DNA of 64,000 nt from CAIWAH01 sp964602595 (GCA_964602595.1 CAZRRO010000013.1:62001-126000), one strand, 5' to 3'. Positions 50,653-60,650 are shown, counted from the stretch's first letter. Program-made: numbers and translations. Notes: generated by a model from the letters alone, not told the origin.

Positions 50653-52349
50653 ACCCGCTCGCCTTCCTCCGTTCGCGTCCCCCGTGGCAATTGCTGGCCG
50701 GGGCGGCCGCGCTCGCCCTCGGTCTTTGGCTGTGGCTTCGCCCTGCGCAGGCCACTGACGAGAACCTCACCGTCACCGCGAAGCGCGGTCCGCTCGACAT
50801 CAAGGTGCTCGTCGGCGGCAGCATCGAGGCGCTCAAGTCCCAGGAGATCGTCTCGGAGGTGCGCGGCGAGCCGGTCAAGATCCTGAAGATCGTCGAGGAA
50901 GGCTACCTGGTGACCGAGGAGGACGTGAAGACGAACAAGGTCCTCGTGGAACTCGATTCCTCGAAGCTCAAGCAGAACCTCGTCAGCCAGGACATCACCT
51001 TCCAGAGCACGGCCTCCAGCCTGACGGAGGCCCAGCAGGGCTTCGAGATCCAGGTGAACCTCAACAAGACGGACATTAAGGCGGCCGAACAGAAGGCCCG
51101 TTTCGCCCTGATGGAGCTGGAGAAGTTCTTGGGCCTCCGGATTGCGTCGGAGGTGATCGACCAGTTGGGTCTGCGCGAGGAACCGAACACAAATTCGCCG
51201 GCCGCGACCAACAGCCCGGCCACCGGAGCCGCCCGGGTCGCCCGAGTAGATTTCACGCGCTTCGCCAAGGCCGAACTGCTGGAGGATGGCATGGCCAAGC
51301 AGGAACTCCGCAAACGGGACGACGAACTGCTGGTCGCCAAGACGGCCGAGGGCCAGGCGCTGACCAAGTTCAACGGCACCAAGCGGTTGTTCGACAAGGG
51401 CTTCGTCACCAAGAGCGAGCTGGAAAACGACCAGGTCGCGGCCGACCAGGCGCGCCTGAAGGTCGAGGCGGCGGCCACTGCCCGGGACTTGTTCATCCGT
51501 TACGACTTCCCAAAGCAGGCCGAGGAATTCCTGTCCAAGTATGACGAGGCGCTCCAAGGCCTGATCCGGGCGCGCAAGGAAGCCGTGTCCAAGCTCGCCC
51601 AGGCCGAAGCCCGCCTGCGGGGGGCCCAGGGCCGTTACGAACGCGAGAAGCTCAACCTCGACGAACTCAACGAGCAGTTGGGCAAGTGCGTCATCGCCGC
51701 GACGACGCCCGGCCTGGTGGTCTATGGCGGAGGCAGTCAGCGGATGTATTGGGGCAACCAGGAACGCATCGCCGTCGGCGCGCAGGTCTACGAACGGCAG
51801 GCGATCATCACGATTCCCGATCCCACGGCGATGGGTGTGACGGTCGGGGTCCACGAATCGCACATCAAAAAGGTGAAGAAGGGGCTCGCCGTGAAGATCA
51901 CCGCCGACGCGTTTCCGGACGATCCGATCACCGGCGAGGTCACCAAGGTCGGCGTGCTGCCCGATTCCGAGAACCGCTGGATGAACCCCGACATGAAGCT
52001 CTACAAGACGACGATCTCGCTGGAGGGCACCCGCGAGTGGGTAAAGCCCGGCATGAGCGCGAAGATCGAGATCCTCGTGAAACGGCTGGATGACGTCGTC
52101 TATGTGCCACTCCAGGCCGTGGCCACCCGCGACGGCAAGCAGGTGGTTTTCCGTCCCGGACGGACGCAGCCGGTCGAGGTCGAGACCGGCGATTTCACGG
52201 ACGAGTTCATCGAGATCCGGAAAGGGCTCGCCGCAGGTGACTTGGTGCTCCTGCGCACGCCCACGGAGAACAAGTCCGGCGAGGACAAGCCGGCCGATCC
52301 CGCGGCGAAACCCGCCGCCGCGCCCGCCAAGGCCACGGCCAGCCGCTGA
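50649..52349 (+). CDS. MacA/HlyD-like periplasmic adaptor
   Basis: 566 aa. A single N-terminal membrane helix (LLAGAAALALGLWLWL) is followed by a lipoyl half-site, a long alpha-hairpin (about 120-340), a second lipoyl part and a beta-barrel (PTAMGVTVGVHESHIKKVKKG). It bridges the inner-membrane transporter to the TolC-like channel. The hairpin is longer than in E. coli MacA and contains a Thr/Ala/Pro-rich insert (EPNTNSPAATNSPATGAAR). The C-terminus is a repetitive Ala/Pro/Lys tail. Confidence 0.9.
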   Translation: MNPLAFLRSRPPWQLLAGAAALALGLWLWLRPAQATDENLTVTAKRGPLDIKVLVGGSIEALKSQEIVSEVRGEPVKILKIVEEGYLVTEEDVKTNKVLVELDSSKLKQNLVSQDITFQSTASSLTEAQQGFEIQVNLNKTDIKAAEQKARFALMELEKFLGLRIASEVIDQLGLREEPNTNSPAATNSPATGAARVARVDFTRFAKAELLEDGMAKQELRKRDDELLVAKTAEGQALTKFNGTKRLFDKGFVTKSELENDQVAADQARLKVEAAATARDLFIRYDFPKQAEEFLSKYDEALQGLIRARKEAVSKLAQAEARLRGAQGRYEREKLNLDELNEQLGKCVIAATTPGLVVYGGGSQRMYWGNQERIAVGAQVYERQAIITIPDPTAMGVTVGVHESHIKKVKKGLAVKITADAFPDDPITGEVTKVGVLPDSENRWMNPDMKLYKTTISLEGTREWVKPGMSAKIEILVKRLDDVVYVPLQAVATRDGKQVVFRPGRTQPVEVETGDFTDEFIEIRKGLAAGDLVLLRTPTENKSGEDKPADPAAKPAAAPAKATASR

Positions 52350-52356
52350 CGTGGGC

Positions 52357-53040
52357 ATGACTCCCATCGTCCAACTCGACGACGTGCGGCGCTCCTACCA
52401 GATGGGCGGCGAAACGGTTCAGGCTTTGCGCGGGCTTTCGTTGTCGATCCTGCCCGGCGAATACGTCGCCATCATGGGACCTTCCGGCTGCGGCAAGTCC
52501 ACGTTGCTCAACCTGCTCGGCTGCCTTGATCGCCCGAGTTCCGGCCGCTACCTGCTGGGCGGCGATGACATTTCCCAGCTCAACGACGACGACCTCTCCG
52601 AGATCCGTGGCCGCCGGCTGGGCTTCATCTTCCAGAGCTACAATCTCATCCAGCAACTTAACGTCCTCGAAAACATCGAGGTGCCGCTCTTCTATCAGGG
52701 GCGCCCGGAGGAAGAGGCCCGCGAAATCGCCGTCCAGCTCGCCACCCGTGTCGGGCTGGGAAAGCGGCTCGACCATCGCCCCTTCGAGCTGTCCGGCGGC
52801 CAGCAACAGCGCGTTGCCATCGCCCGGGCCTTGGCGAGCGATCCCATCCTCCTGCTGGCGGACGAGGCGACGGGCAACCTCGATTCCAGTTCCGGCCGGG
52901 AAATCTTGGGCCTCTTTGACGAACTGAACGCCGCCGGCAAGACCCTCGTGATGGTGACGCACGACCCCAACACCGGAGAGCGCGCCAAACGGCTCGTCCG
53001 CCTCCGCGATGGTGTCCTCGAAAGCGACATCCGGAAATGA
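52357..53040 (+). CDS. MacB-type ABC transporter ATP-binding subunit
   Basis: 227 aa from ATG 52357; a GTG at 52351 is also in frame. It has Walker A GPSGCGKST, Q-loop FIFQSYNLI, signature ELSGGQQQR, Walker B LLLADEATGNLD and the switch histidine VMVTHD. As in MacB relatives of the LolD type, nucleotide binding drives a mechanotransmission pump. It is separate from the permease, which starts with a four-base overlap. Confidence 0.95.
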   Translation: MTPIVQLDDVRRSYQMGGETVQALRGLSLSILPGEYVAIMGPSGCGKSTLLNLLGCLDRPSSGRYLLGGDDISQLNDDDLSEIRGRRLGFIFQSYNLIQQLNVLENIEVPLFYQGRPEEEAREIAVQLATRVGLGKRLDHRPFELSGGQQQRVAIARALASDPILLLADEATGNLDSSSGREILGLFDELNAAGKTLVMVTHDPNTGERAKRLVRLRDGVLESDIRK

Positions 53041-54350
53041 AGGCCCAAGTGCTCACCAGTTCGATCCGGTCCGGGAAATTCCGCCGGGCGGTCCGCCTTG
53101 GGCTCCGTTCCCTCTGGCTGCACCGGCTGCGCTCACTGCTCACGGTGCTCGGGATCGTGTTCGGCGTCTGCTCGGTCATCGCCATGCTCGCGATTGGCGA
53201 GGGCGCCAGCTACGAGGCCCAGGAAGCGCTCAAGAAGCTCGGTTCCCAAAACATCATCCTGCGTAGCGTCAAGCCGCCCGAGGAGCAGAAGGTTTCCAAC
53301 AACCAGAACAACTACGTGCTCGATTACGGGCTCAAATACGAGGACATCGCCCGCATCCAGGCCACCATTCCCGGCGTCACGACGATCGTCCCGGCCCGCG
53401 TGATGCGGGAGTATGTCTGGAACATCACCTGGCGTGTGGACGCCGAGGTCGTCGGCACCGTGCCGTGGTATCCGACGATGCGGAACCACCGCGTCGCCCA
53501 AGGACGGTTCTTCACCGACACCGACCAAAGTTCGGCCGAGAATGTCTGCGTGCTGGGTGACCGGATGGCGCAGACGCTGTTCCCGCTGGAATCCCCCGTC
53601 GGCAAGACTGTGCGCGTGGGCCAGCAATACTACCGCGTCGTCGGCATCATGGAGCCGCTCTCCACGGCCTCGAAGGACGAGGTGATGCAGTCCACCTCCA
53701 CCCAGCCGGCCGTGGACCGCATGTTCATCCCGCTGGAAACGGCCAAGCGCCGCTACGGCGAAGTCCTGTTCAAGCGCCGCAGCGGCAGCTTCGAGCAGGA
53801 GCGAGTCGCCTTGCACGAGGTCACCGTGAAAGTGGACCGCACGGAACGCGTGGTGCCTGTCTCACTCGCCATCAAGGACCTGATGGAACGGAACCACAAA
53901 AAGAAGGACTACGACGTCGTGGTGCCCCTGGAACAACTCAAGCAGGCCGAACGGACCAAGCAGATCTTCAACATCGTGCTGGGTTCCATCGCCGCCATTT
54001 CGCTCGTCGTCGGTGGCATTGGCATCATGAACATCATGCTGGCGACCGTGACCGAACGCACACGCGAGATCGGCATCCGCCGGGCGCTCGGGGCCAAGCG
54101 CAACGACATCGTGACGCAGTTCCTGATCGAGGCCGTGATACTCAGCGGGGCTGGCGGGGCGCTGGGCGTGCTGCTGGGCATTTCCATTCCCTTCATCGTG
54201 ACCGCGACGGCCGGGATGAAGACCATCGTCACCTTCTGGTCGCCGCTGGCGGCCTTCACCATCTCGGCGTTGGTCGGGGTGATCTTCGGCCTTTACCCCG
54301 CTTTCCGGGCGGCCCAGATGGACCCGGTAGAAGCCTTGCGGCACGAGTAG
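53037..54350 (+). CDS. MacB-type ABC permease
   Basis: 437 aa with four membrane helices: one N-terminal (LLTVLGIVFGVCSVIAMLAIG) and three C-terminal. A large periplasmic MacB-core domain lies between (SQNIILRSVKPP to DLMERNHKKKDY). The C-terminal FtsX-like part has VVGGIGIMNIMLATVTERTREIGIRRALGAKR and ends in DPVEALRHE. It ends the operon. Substrates of such pumps include macrolides, siderophores and peptides; none is indicated here. Confidence 0.95.
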   Translation: MKAQVLTSSIRSGKFRRAVRLGLRSLWLHRLRSLLTVLGIVFGVCSVIAMLAIGEGASYEAQEALKKLGSQNIILRSVKPPEEQKVSNNQNNYVLDYGLKYEDIARIQATIPGVTTIVPARVMREYVWNITWRVDAEVVGTVPWYPTMRNHRVAQGRFFTDTDQSSAENVCVLGDRMAQTLFPLESPVGKTVRVGQQYYRVVGIMEPLSTASKDEVMQSTSTQPAVDRMFIPLETAKRRYGEVLFKRRSGSFEQERVALHEVTVKVDRTERVVPVSLAIKDLMERNHKKKDYDVVVPLEQLKQAERTKQIFNIVLGSIAAISLVVGGIGIMNIMLATVTERTREIGIRRALGAKRNDIVTQFLIEAVILSGAGGALGVLLGISIPFIVTATAGMKTIVTFWSPLAAFTISALVGVIFGLYPAFRAAQMDPVEALRHE

Positions 54351-54384
54351 CCCCGCGCCGAGCGCAGACGGGCTTTCGGCAGCG

Positions 54385-54759
54385 CTATTCCACCGCCAGC
54401 GCGTGCTCGAGCAACTGCGGCAGCTGGTCCAACACTGCGGTGTCGGCGGCCACCAGCTTGGCCCCGGCGGCCACGGCATTGTCCTGGAGCTTCTTGTTCT
54501 TGAGCGCAGTGTATCCGATGACCGGCACATGGGCGATTTCGGGATCCAGCTTCAGGTCACGGATGACGCCGCAAAAATCACCATGCCGCAGGGCCAGTTC
54601 GGCGACCAGCAGCATGGGCTTTTCCTTGCGGACCAGCGGCAGGACGTTGGCCGCGATATTCAACGTCTGCACCCGCCACCCTTGGTCGGTGAGGCGGTTC
54701 GCGATCTGGCTGCCGGGCAGCAAAGATTCGTGAAAGACGATGGCCAACGGTTTGGTCAC
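54385..54759 (-). CDS. Receiver-like protein lacking the phospho-acceptor aspartate
   Basis: 124 aa from the GTG at 54759 (VTKPLAIVFHESLLPG); an ATG at 54891 would add 44 unlikely residues. The fold pattern follows CheY: beta-strand LAIVFH, helix IANRLTDQGW, KPMLLVAELAL, VPVIGYTAL with a conserved Thr, and AGAKLVAADTAV. The expected acceptor Asp in the third strand is Glu (VAELAL), and the usual Lys near the last strand is missing. So it is probably a pseudo-receiver that signals by binding without phosphorylation. Its partner is not known. It is divergent from the NagB-like gene. Confidence 0.6.
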   Translation of the reverse strand: MTKPLAIVFHESLLPGSQIANRLTDQGWRVQTLNIAANVLPLVRKEKPMLLVAELALRHGDFCGVIRDLKLDPEIAHVPVIGYTALKNKKLQDNAVAAGAKLVAADTAVLDQLPQLLEHALAVE

Positions 54760-54880
54760 GGGGCGGGAGGTTGAAGCGCGTCCGCTGGAAGGCAAAAGAG
54801 AAATCCGGGGAATGCGCACGTCGTGTTCCGCGCCCCAGCTTTGCCTTCCCCGCCCGGGCCCGATTCGCAATGCTCCGCCC

Positions 54881-55819
54881 ATGCCACGCAAGCTCAGCGC
54901 GATCGCCCCCGACTGGTGGGACTACACCACGCTTGATTCGGAGCTCATCGCCGACGCCGCCCGACTGACGCCGGAGAAACTGGGGAAGCTATCTCGGCCT
55001 GGGTTCAAGGTCGTCTTCTACGACACCTTGGAAGACTTTTACCTCGCCGAGGCGCTGGAATACATCTCCGCCTGGCGCCAAAGCACGCCAGACAACCCGG
55101 TGGGCATCTGCGGCCCCATCGGGCCAACCGAACAGCTGCCCTTGGTGGCCCGCCTGGTAAATGCCTTGGGGCTGCAGCTCGGCTCTGCACACTTCTGGGG
55201 CATGGACGAGTGGTTCGACTCGGAAACAGGGCGCGAGACGCCGGTCACCCATCCGCTCTCGTTCGAACGGGCCGACCTGGAGCTGTGCTTCAACCGCATC
55301 GACCGGAAGCTCCGGCCGCCGGATGCCAACCTGCACTTCCCAAAGGGCGACACTTCGGCTTACCGCGCGTCGTGGAACGCCGGGGTCCGCTGCGCCGTGA
55401 TGCAAGGCGGCCAGGGCGACATAAAGCACTGGGCCTTCAACGATCCCCTGCCCCGGCGCGGCAAATGGAAGAACGAGCCGCCCACCGCCGCCGAATTCCG
55501 GAAGCTCGCCACCCGCGTCGTGGACCTGCATCCGCTGACCCTCGCCCAGAACGCCCGGACAAGCGGCGGCGGCAACATCACCATGGTCCCCACCCGCGCG
55601 ATCACCGTCGGTCCGGTCGAAACCTGGCAGGCCGAAAAAGTCTCCATCTGGCACGCCGGCAACCACGACAACCCGCTCGGTCAGCGCCTCACCGCCCTGA
55701 TGATCTCAACGGGGATCGTGGACACTGCGGTGCCCATGTCCCTGCTCGCGGAACACCCCAACGTGCAGTTCAACTACTTCCGAGGCGGACTGGGGTCCTG
55801 CGCGGTCGAGATGCACTGA
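54881..55819 (+). CDS. NagB-like sugar-phosphate isomerase/deaminase
   Basis: 312 aa from ATG 54881 (MPRKLSAIAPDWW). It has the NagB/RpiA-type fold: GPIGPTEQLPLVARLVNALG, FWGMDEWF (equivalent to the MDE motif), and GGQGDIKHWAFNDP, matching the GxDGHxAFNEP active-site loop with Asp and His. Glucosamine-6-phosphate deaminases release ammonia and give fructose 6-phosphate. The residues around the loop differ from E. coli NagB, so a related sugar phosphate cannot be excluded. It stands alone. Confidence 0.85.
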   Translation: MPRKLSAIAPDWWDYTTLDSELIADAARLTPEKLGKLSRPGFKVVFYDTLEDFYLAEALEYISAWRQSTPDNPVGICGPIGPTEQLPLVARLVNALGLQLGSAHFWGMDEWFDSETGRETPVTHPLSFERADLELCFNRIDRKLRPPDANLHFPKGDTSAYRASWNAGVRCAVMQGGQGDIKHWAFNDPLPRRGKWKNEPPTAAEFRKLATRVVDLHPLTLAQNARTSGGGNITMVPTRAITVGPVETWQAEKVSIWHAGNHDNPLGQRLTALMISTGIVDTAVPMSLLAEHPNVQFNYFRGGLGSCAVEMH

Positions 55820-55921
55820 GTCGATACCGCGCGGGAACCCGACGGCTGAGGCCAACCTGCATGCGTGGGCCATCACGATGCGGAGTTGCCGCCGCTGGGT
55901 TCGGCTGGTAACTCCTTTGCC

Positions 55922-56710
55922 GTGGGCCGCATCAAACCAATTTTTTTGGCCGGGTCGATCGTTGCCGTGATCCAGCTGCAGGGCCAAATCCCCCTCAGCT
56001 CGCTGCTCAACTTCACCTACACGCAGAACTTCAACAGCCTGGCCAGTTCCGGCACGGGCCATTCGTGGGTGAACAATTCGACCATCCCGGGTTGGTATCT
56101 TTCCCGCACCAGCTACAACGCCGATACCGGCGGCTCAAGCGCGGTGACCGCCTTCAGCTTCGGCAGCACCGGATCGACGGAGCGGGCGTTAGGATCGGTC
56201 GCCGGCGTGGCGACGGGCGGGATTTTTTACGGGGTTCGTTTGGTCAACGACACCGACATCAGCTACCCGGGCTTTGATCTCTCTTTCTTCGGGGAACAGT
56301 GGCGCAAGGGAAACAACGCCGCCGCCCAGCGGCTGGAGTTTGGCTACAAGATTAGCAGTTCCCCGCTTACCAACCCCAGCGATGCCGGATTCAGTTCGGT
56401 CGTGGACTTGGACTTCATTTCCCCCGTCGTCGGCGCCACGACTGCCGCGGCCTTGGATGGGAACCTTCCCGGTAACCGGGTGCTGCTGGAAGAGATGCTG
56501 ACATTTAATCAACTGCTGGATCCTGGCGAAGAAATCATGTTTCGGTGGGCCGACCCTGACGACCTGCCTGGAGGCGACCATGGCTTGGCCATAGACAACC
56601 TTTCGATCGAAATCCCGGAAGCCACAGCGCTCCCGGGCTTGCTCGTCGTCGGATTGTCCGCCTTGGGATGGATGCGGCAGCGCCAGCCGAAGGAACGCCC
56701 GGTTCGTTAA
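55922..56710 (+). CDS. PEP-CTERM-like secreted protein
   Basis: 262 aa from the GTG at 55922; an ATG at 55865 is possible but would add 19 residues without a signal. A signal peptide (RIKPIFLAGSIVAVIQLQG) starts it. The C-terminus has the sorting pattern: a short Pro-containing motif (IPEATALPG), a hydrophobic stretch (LLVVGLSALGW) and a basic tail (MRQRQPKE), read by exosortase. The mature part is rich in Ser, Thr, Asn and Gly with beta-strand periodicity. It is likely a surface or biofilm protein. No exosortase gene is in the window. Confidence 0.8.
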   Translation: MGRIKPIFLAGSIVAVIQLQGQIPLSSLLNFTYTQNFNSLASSGTGHSWVNNSTIPGWYLSRTSYNADTGGSSAVTAFSFGSTGSTERALGSVAGVATGGIFYGVRLVNDTDISYPGFDLSFFGEQWRKGNNAAAQRLEFGYKISSSPLTNPSDAGFSSVVDLDFISPVVGATTAAALDGNLPGNRVLLEEMLTFNQLLDPGEEIMFRWADPDDLPGGDHGLAIDNLSIEIPEATALPGLLVVGLSALGWMRQRQPKERPVR

Positions 56711-57266
56711 CGCCCTTGGGTGGTGTGGGCGCCGGGTTGCCAATCTTCCGGCACGATGTTTCCTCCGGCTCAAACTTGGAAGCCATCGCAAAACTGGATA
56801 TTGGGCGTCAGACCACCGCCAACGTCATCATCCGAGCCACCGATTCTGGTCGCTACCTGCACCCCAATTTTTGTTATGCGGTGTTTGGGGAAGATGTGAG
56901 CGGAACCGGGTCAGACTTGATGAACTGGAGTAACTCTACGTTTTGCCCGCAAAACTCCACGACGGCCAACGATGTGGACTTGGCGGCGAGAGCCGCCGTC
57001 ATTTTCCTTACCACGGAAGATCCTGAGGCATCCACCCAGCCGCTTTGGTCGCGGTTGGCACCATGGTTGGCGAGCCCTTCCTGCAGCGGCGTTCACAGGA
57101 GAAGTGGAAGCGCTCCACTCTAACTTTATGAGGGCCGGAAATGCCAGGACTCCGGCCCATGCTGTTGCGGGCGATAAACTCAACCAACCGACTGGCCGGA
57201 TTTGCCCTCGGGTTCAACCTTCAGGAAGAGCGCCCCGCACTCGTCCAATCTGGCCAAGGACGGCGT
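56711..57266. other. Region without a confident gene, ending in a hairpin
   Basis: An open frame on the plus strand reaches 57123, with residues such as IIRATDSGRYLHPNFCYAVFG, but no start, ribosome site or family match supports it. It might be a decayed gene. A perfect 8-bp hairpin (GGGCCGGA and TCCGGCCC) lies at 57132-57158 near the end of the convergent membrane-protein gene; it lacks a T-run. No RNA gene or repeat family was recognised. Confidence 0.4.
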
Positions 57267-59666
57267 TCAGAAGAAATGATTGAGAATCTGGCGCCAGCAA
57301 AACAGGTGCAATCCCACCGGCAACGCCACCCAAAGTCCCAGCGCCAGAACCGGCCGCCGCCCAGTGAGGCGGGACAACCAAGGCCTCCAACCAGCCCACG
57401 CAAACGTCAGGAAAACGGTGAAAAAAACGATCATGTATCGCCCAACCAGCGTGTAACCAGCCGCCCTTGTCGCGAGCAGCATCGCGGCAAGGTAGCCAAA
57501 GCAGGCCACCGACAGCAGCCCGACCTGGATCAGTGCCGAAGCGTCGCGACGACGAGCCACCTCAATCCAAGTCAGAGTCCATCCGACCAACGCCAGGGAA
57601 GCGAACAAGTCCACGGCCCATTCGGGCAGTTGCACATCCCCCCAACCAAGGATGTTCCAATAAGTCTGGGAGAGGAGATAGTCATGCTGCCCAGGCCCCA
57701 GCGAGCCGAGGAATTTCCCAAACCCAAACAAGACATGGCCCAATGCGGAAAGCTCCTGCCCGTTCGAAGCCGTCGGCGGCAGCCTGACGAACTGAAACCA
57801 GACCACCACCGCGACCATCGCGGGTGGAACCAACCAGCCAACCTGGGTCGCTTGGTCTAGGCCGCGATTGAACAGTGTTGCCAATTTTCCCCGGCTAATC
57901 CGGGCCGCCAGCCTTTCACTGGCACATCCCGCAACCGCGACCAGCACCACCCAAGCAACAAACGGGAATTGCCTGATCAACCCGCTAGCCCGCGCCCCTG
58001 CCAACCGCTCAATGCTGGCCAACACATCGGCACGGTAATCGGCAGCCGAAACTGCCCAAGGAGCGAGCAACCCGATGGCAAGGAGGCTCCACACCCGCAG
58101 CGACTCGCCCCAGCGAACTCCATCGTTCCTTGCCGTCGCCATGAGCCAGCGTCCCGCGAGGAGCGGGGCGAAGCCGACCAGAGTTAATCCGCTCCGTGAG
58201 CTTTGGACAGCTATGCCGGCAGCCAAGGCCGCAAAAAACCACGAGGCTTCCTCGACCTTGCGGTCCGGCCGGCCGAGGCTCACGGCACCTGCGAGAATGA
58301 TGCCGCTCCCCACCACGAGGACGTAGTTGGAACTCGCCATCGCGAGATACGCCATTGAAGAAAGCAGAACGAGCCCCAGGGGTGCCCAAACGGCGCCGCC
58401 CCCCGGTCCGGCCCGACGAAGGAACATCATTGCTCCGAGGAATGCGCAGGCGGCGCAGGCAATCGCGTTCGTAATCCTCAGCTTGAGTAGCATCCGGGGG
58501 ACGGATTCGTCGACCACCCAGCCGGAGATGCCCCGCCAGTAATGCCCGCCAAGGCCCGAACGCTCCTGTGCGACCAGTCCGGAGGTAGCCCAATCCCGGG
58601 TCGAAACCAGATACTGTGCCCGGCAATCATCCGCGCTGATCTTCTCAAACCGCGAATTCAGCGGAACCCAACGCTCCCAATGGTTGCGCGCCGCCAAGTT
58701 CATCACTTTTGAGCGTGCCTCAGGAACTCGCACGGCCTCCAGAAAGCTGAGGAAATGGTCCTGCTCGTCCGGGGCATCCAGCGGAGGCGAAAGCACCGCA
58801 TAGCCGAGGCTAACGGCAGCGAACATCAAGGCGATGCCGAGCGCAGGCCGCCAAGCCGGCCCTCCCGCGCCTTCCAGCGCACACAACACACCAAGACCGA
58901 AAAGCAGTGCCCAACCGATTGCGAGGCCCATGAGCGCCGCGCCCGAAGGCAAGTCCCAGAGAAACGCCAAAAGACCGGCCCGACTGTCATTCTGCCCCAC
59001 CAACGGAAACACAAACTGGCCGATGGGCAAAGCGGCGTAGATGGTGGATCCCGGTGGGGCGAACACCTTGGTCTGGCCGGGGCCTCGGACCCAAGACCAT
59101 TGGTTCGACGCAATGGAGTCTGGGAAATATCCAATCGTGTTCGACTCCAGGGTCAACCTCCGATCGCCTCGGGTTACGAACCGCAAAACCAGCGAATTCG
59201 CCTCGGATCCTTCGCCAAAAGGAGTCTTGCGGGCGAGGTGGACGAGTTCCTTCTCTCGCAATCGAGAATTGGGCGGTAACTCGAACCGCACGGCGCCATC
59301 CGGCGTGGTTACTTCGCCAGAAACCAAGTCGGCCTCGAGGATGACATGCCCGGAATTGGTGCCCTCGCGGTAGAGGTCAAACTGGAAGGCGATGGCACTC
59401 GCCCGGTCCAGACCTGCACCCGGCTCCAAGCGAACCGTCGTCGTCTGTTCTACGGTCCCATCCGGCCGATTGGTCACGGCCAATCGCACAAACGTCCATC
59501 CGCGGTGGACCGTGGTCTCTCGCAGGAAGGGGCGGGTGCTGAAATCGGGACCGGGGCGCACCAGCAACGCCATCAACACTGTCACCAGCAGCCCGAACGA
59601 CGCCACTGCGGCAACCAATCGGTGCCGGTAATGGAAAGGTGAAGTCGACGAGGATTCAGGTGTCAT
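57267..59666 (-). CDS. Large multi-spanning membrane protein (DUF2142-like)
   Basis: 799 aa from ATG 59666 (MTPESSSTSPFHYRHRL). It has one N-terminal helix (VAAVASFGLLVTVLMALLV), an extracytoplasmic beta-rich domain at about 60-220, then about 11-12 further helices. The motif SPPLDAPDEQDHFLSFLEA after the second helix is typical of DUF2142/GT-C-type membrane proteins, which use an acidic pair near the membrane. It may be a glycosyltransferase or polymer exporter; the substrate is unknown. A start at 59774 is possible but would put a basic, Pro-poor extension in front. Confidence 0.75.
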   Translation of the reverse strand: MTPESSSTSPFHYRHRLVAAVASFGLLVTVLMALLVRPGPDFSTRPFLRETTVHRGWTFVRLAVTNRPDGTVEQTTTVRLEPGAGLDRASAIAFQFDLYREGTNSGHVILEADLVSGEVTTPDGAVRFELPPNSRLREKELVHLARKTPFGEGSEANSLVLRFVTRGDRRLTLESNTIGYFPDSIASNQWSWVRGPGQTKVFAPPGSTIYAALPIGQFVFPLVGQNDSRAGLLAFLWDLPSGAALMGLAIGWALLFGLGVLCALEGAGGPAWRPALGIALMFAAVSLGYAVLSPPLDAPDEQDHFLSFLEAVRVPEARSKVMNLAARNHWERWVPLNSRFEKISADDCRAQYLVSTRDWATSGLVAQERSGLGGHYWRGISGWVVDESVPRMLLKLRITNAIACAACAFLGAMMFLRRAGPGGGAVWAPLGLVLLSSMAYLAMASSNYVLVVGSGIILAGAVSLGRPDRKVEEASWFFAALAAGIAVQSSRSGLTLVGFAPLLAGRWLMATARNDGVRWGESLRVWSLLAIGLLAPWAVSAADYRADVLASIERLAGARASGLIRQFPFVAWVVLVAVAGCASERLAARISRGKLATLFNRGLDQATQVGWLVPPAMVAVVVWFQFVRLPPTASNGQELSALGHVLFGFGKFLGSLGPGQHDYLLSQTYWNILGWGDVQLPEWAVDLFASLALVGWTLTWIEVARRRDASALIQVGLLSVACFGYLAAMLLATRAAGYTLVGRYMIVFFTVFLTFAWAGWRPWLSRLTGRRPVLALGLWVALPVGLHLFCWRQILNHFF

Positions 59667-59783
59667 GGGTGAGGCGAATTCAGCAACCCGACGAGGACCG
59701 CGGAAGCCTGCACGAAAGTGCCGGCGCAAGACTAGCCACAACCGAAAACGCAACCCTTGCGGATGCCCACTCAATATCTGTGT

Positions 59784-60650
59784 TCAGCCGGCGCTCGCCC
59801 GCCCTGCGCCTAGACGACCAAGGCCCCTCCGGCGTTGTGCGAGCAAGCCCCGCTTCGAGCCTAGGGCCAACGCGAGGATGAACCACCCTGATTGCACTAG
59901 CACAATGCATGCACCGGTCGAGCCGTTCAGGAAAAAGCTGACGTAGACCCCGACCAAGCACGAGGACACCGCCGATCCGGACGCGACCAGAAGCATCGGG
60001 CCAAAGCGATCGGCCAGCAGGAATCCAACGCAGCCCGGCGTCACCAACATCGCCACGACCAGGATGATGCCCACCGCCTGCAGGGCGGCCACGATGGTCA
60101 ACGCAACCAAGGACAGGAGCACGTAGTTCAGGACCGCCGTGTTGAGTCCGATGGTCCGCGCGTGCGAAGGATCGAAGCAAAAGAGCATGAGATCCTTCCG
60201 CAACAACAGCGCGACCAGCAAGGCGAAGCCGGCCACGCCGACGGTCTGGATTACCTGTGACCGCGGGATGCCAAGCAGGCTGCCAAACAAGATGTGGTTG
60301 AGGTGCTGGTCGGTTTCCACCTTGGTGAACATGACCAGGCCCAGCGCGAACAGCCCCGTGAAGACAACCCCCATCACCGTATCTTCCTTGATCCGGCTGT
60401 GGGTCTTAATGAAGCCGGTCCCGACCGCGCAGAACAGGCCGGAGGCAAAGGCGCCGATCGCCAGCGGAATTCCCAGCACGTAGGCGACCACGATGCCGGG
60501 CAGCACGGCATGCGAGATGGCATCGCCCATGAGCGACCAACCTTTCAGCACCAAGAAACAGGACAGGACCGCACAAACCAAGCCCACGAGCGTCCCGACG
60601 CCAAAGGCGGTCAGCATGAAATCGTATTGAAAGGGAGTCAGCCAGTTCAT
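59784..60650 (-). CDS. Mn/Zn/Fe ABC transporter permease 2
   Basis: 288 aa from ATG 60650 (MNWLTPFQYDFMLTAFG); the open frame up to 61595 overlaps the neighbouring permease and is spurious. ABC-3 family permease of the MntB/SitC-D/ZnuB type: GWSLMGDAISHAVLPGIVVAY, AVGIILVVAMLVTPGCVGFLL and CLVGVYVSFFLNGSTG. It follows the other permease with a four-base overlap and differs from it clearly, so the two probably form a heterodimer. The C-terminus is an Arg/Gly-rich tail. Confidence 0.94.
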   Translation of the reverse strand: MNWLTPFQYDFMLTAFGVGTLVGLVCAVLSCFLVLKGWSLMGDAISHAVLPGIVVAYVLGIPLAIGAFASGLFCAVGTGFIKTHSRIKEDTVMGVVFTGLFALGLVMFTKVETDQHLNHILFGSLLGIPRSQVIQTVGVAGFALLVALLLRKDLMLFCFDPSHARTIGLNTAVLNYVLLSLVALTIVAALQAVGIILVVAMLVTPGCVGFLLADRFGPMLLVASGSAVSSCLVGVYVSFFLNGSTGACIVLVQSGWFILALALGSKRGLLAQRRRGLGRLGAGRASAG

